64,000 nt of DNA, taken from the NCBI GenBank assembly GCA_964035015.1, contig OZ036015.1, positions 1,377,501 to 1,441,500 of the forward strand. The letters run 5' to 3'. The notes under the pieces are model-generated. The model was given only the letters and a program-made list of their open reading frames with translations. It was not told the origin of the DNA and ran no database searches. Below are positions 63,313 through 64,000 of the stretch, one piece after another. How positions within the stretch are numbered: position 1 is the stretch's first letter; every line of letters begins with the position of its first letter. Made by a program: the position numbers and the translations under genes. Source of the DNA: Corallium rubrum (lineage: Eukaryota; Cnidaria; Anthozoa; Scleralcyonacea; Coralliidae).

Positions 63313-64000
63313 ATTTATCATTCATAAAATAGTTAAAAATTTGAAATGCCTGAAGTAAGAGATCACCACTCTTCTCTCTGTCTTCGGCATACTAAAATCT
63401 TCGTAAAACTTACTTTATGTTGGCACGAGTCTTGCTTTTTATCTCACTAAAACTTCCTTTTCACTATTTCTTTTGTGAAGTACATTGTCGTTAAGGATGC
63501 TTCCAAATACTCTCGATTATTTCCTCGGATAGCTGAAGAACTAGCCACCATGTTTACGAAAATTATTTGCCGTCAGCAGTGTTACCGCTAGTGCGCATGC
63601 TCATAAAATTATTTGCAAGCAGAAAATTATTTGCACTCAGTTATTTCCAGGTAAATTAACCAATCAGAATGCCGGATAGAAACGAAATGAATGATAATGC
63701 GAAATATTAATCTGTGAGTTTCTTTTGTATTTTTACGTGAATCGTGATTGTCTCGATTTTTGTGTGAACGTGAAAGAGTTTTTGCGATTTTTCGTGACTC
63801 GTGAGAAGACTAAATATTTTTACGTGAATGCATTTTGTGAATGGGTATTGGGGACCCTCTAGTAGATACTGTTGGAATATCACGAAGACGAACATTATAC
63901 ATATCATAACCTTTGTAATTTATATCTATTTGTATATATTATTTATATTTAATATGTAATTTTTTATCTATAATATATTTAATTGTAATACACGCCCCTC

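Overview
This is eukaryotic, and almost certainly early-branching marine metazoan, genomic DNA; a cnidarian, probably an anthozoan, is my best guess, with a sponge not excluded. The reasons are intron-rich genes with GT-AG junctions, animal-only genes (an APC tumour-suppressor homologue, Rab11, a radial-spoke MORN fragment), a very high load of simple repeats, foldback MITEs and tRNA-derived SINEs, and non-LTR retrotransposon tails. No prokaryotic operon, rRNA operon or CRISPR array is present. Most long open frames are microsatellite translations and are not genes.

Layout. (1) 159-1896, minus: the first four coding exons of an unrecognised gene that runs off the left edge. (2) 2036-21229, minus: a 15-exon model for an unrecognised secreted protein with a signal peptide, coiled-coil micro-exons (several exactly one heptad), a 22-Asp run and a helical C-terminal half. 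Its introns hold 1.4 kb of pentamer satellite, purine tracts, a palindromic SINE cluster and a plus-strand RSPH1-like MORN exon cut off by a SINE. (3) 21.4-27 kb: foldback and satellite DNA and a LINE tail. (4) 27154-34669, minus: a complete six-exon Rab11 gene (216 residues), with a promoter-like stretch at 34.86-34.93 kb. (5) 37324-50244, minus, perhaps to 55968: an APC homologue whose armadillo region and C-terminus lie in one 3.7-kb terminal exon, preceded by a chain of short phase-matched exons. (6) 50.3-64 kb: TTGG repeats, a frameshifted LINE, microsatellites, and nested inverted repeats and DNA transposon relics.

The most interesting unexplained signal is a short motif that recurs in otherwise different repeat families (23 kb, 10 kb, 51 kb, 32 kb, and many more copies). 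It has the order helix I / CTGAYGA (or CTGAAGA) / hairpin / GAAA / one base pair / TY / helix I', and helices I, II and the last pair change together between families. This is the layout of a minimal hammerhead ribozyme, as known in some satellites, retrozymes and Penelope-like elements, but with an extra base before helix II. It can be tested directly.

Rab11 (recycling-endosome traffic) and APC (Wnt regulation, microtubules and polarity) are neighbours in the same orientation, but nothing here shows that they are co-regulated. Exon models were made by eye from splice consensus and reading-frame continuity; no alignment or transcript was available.
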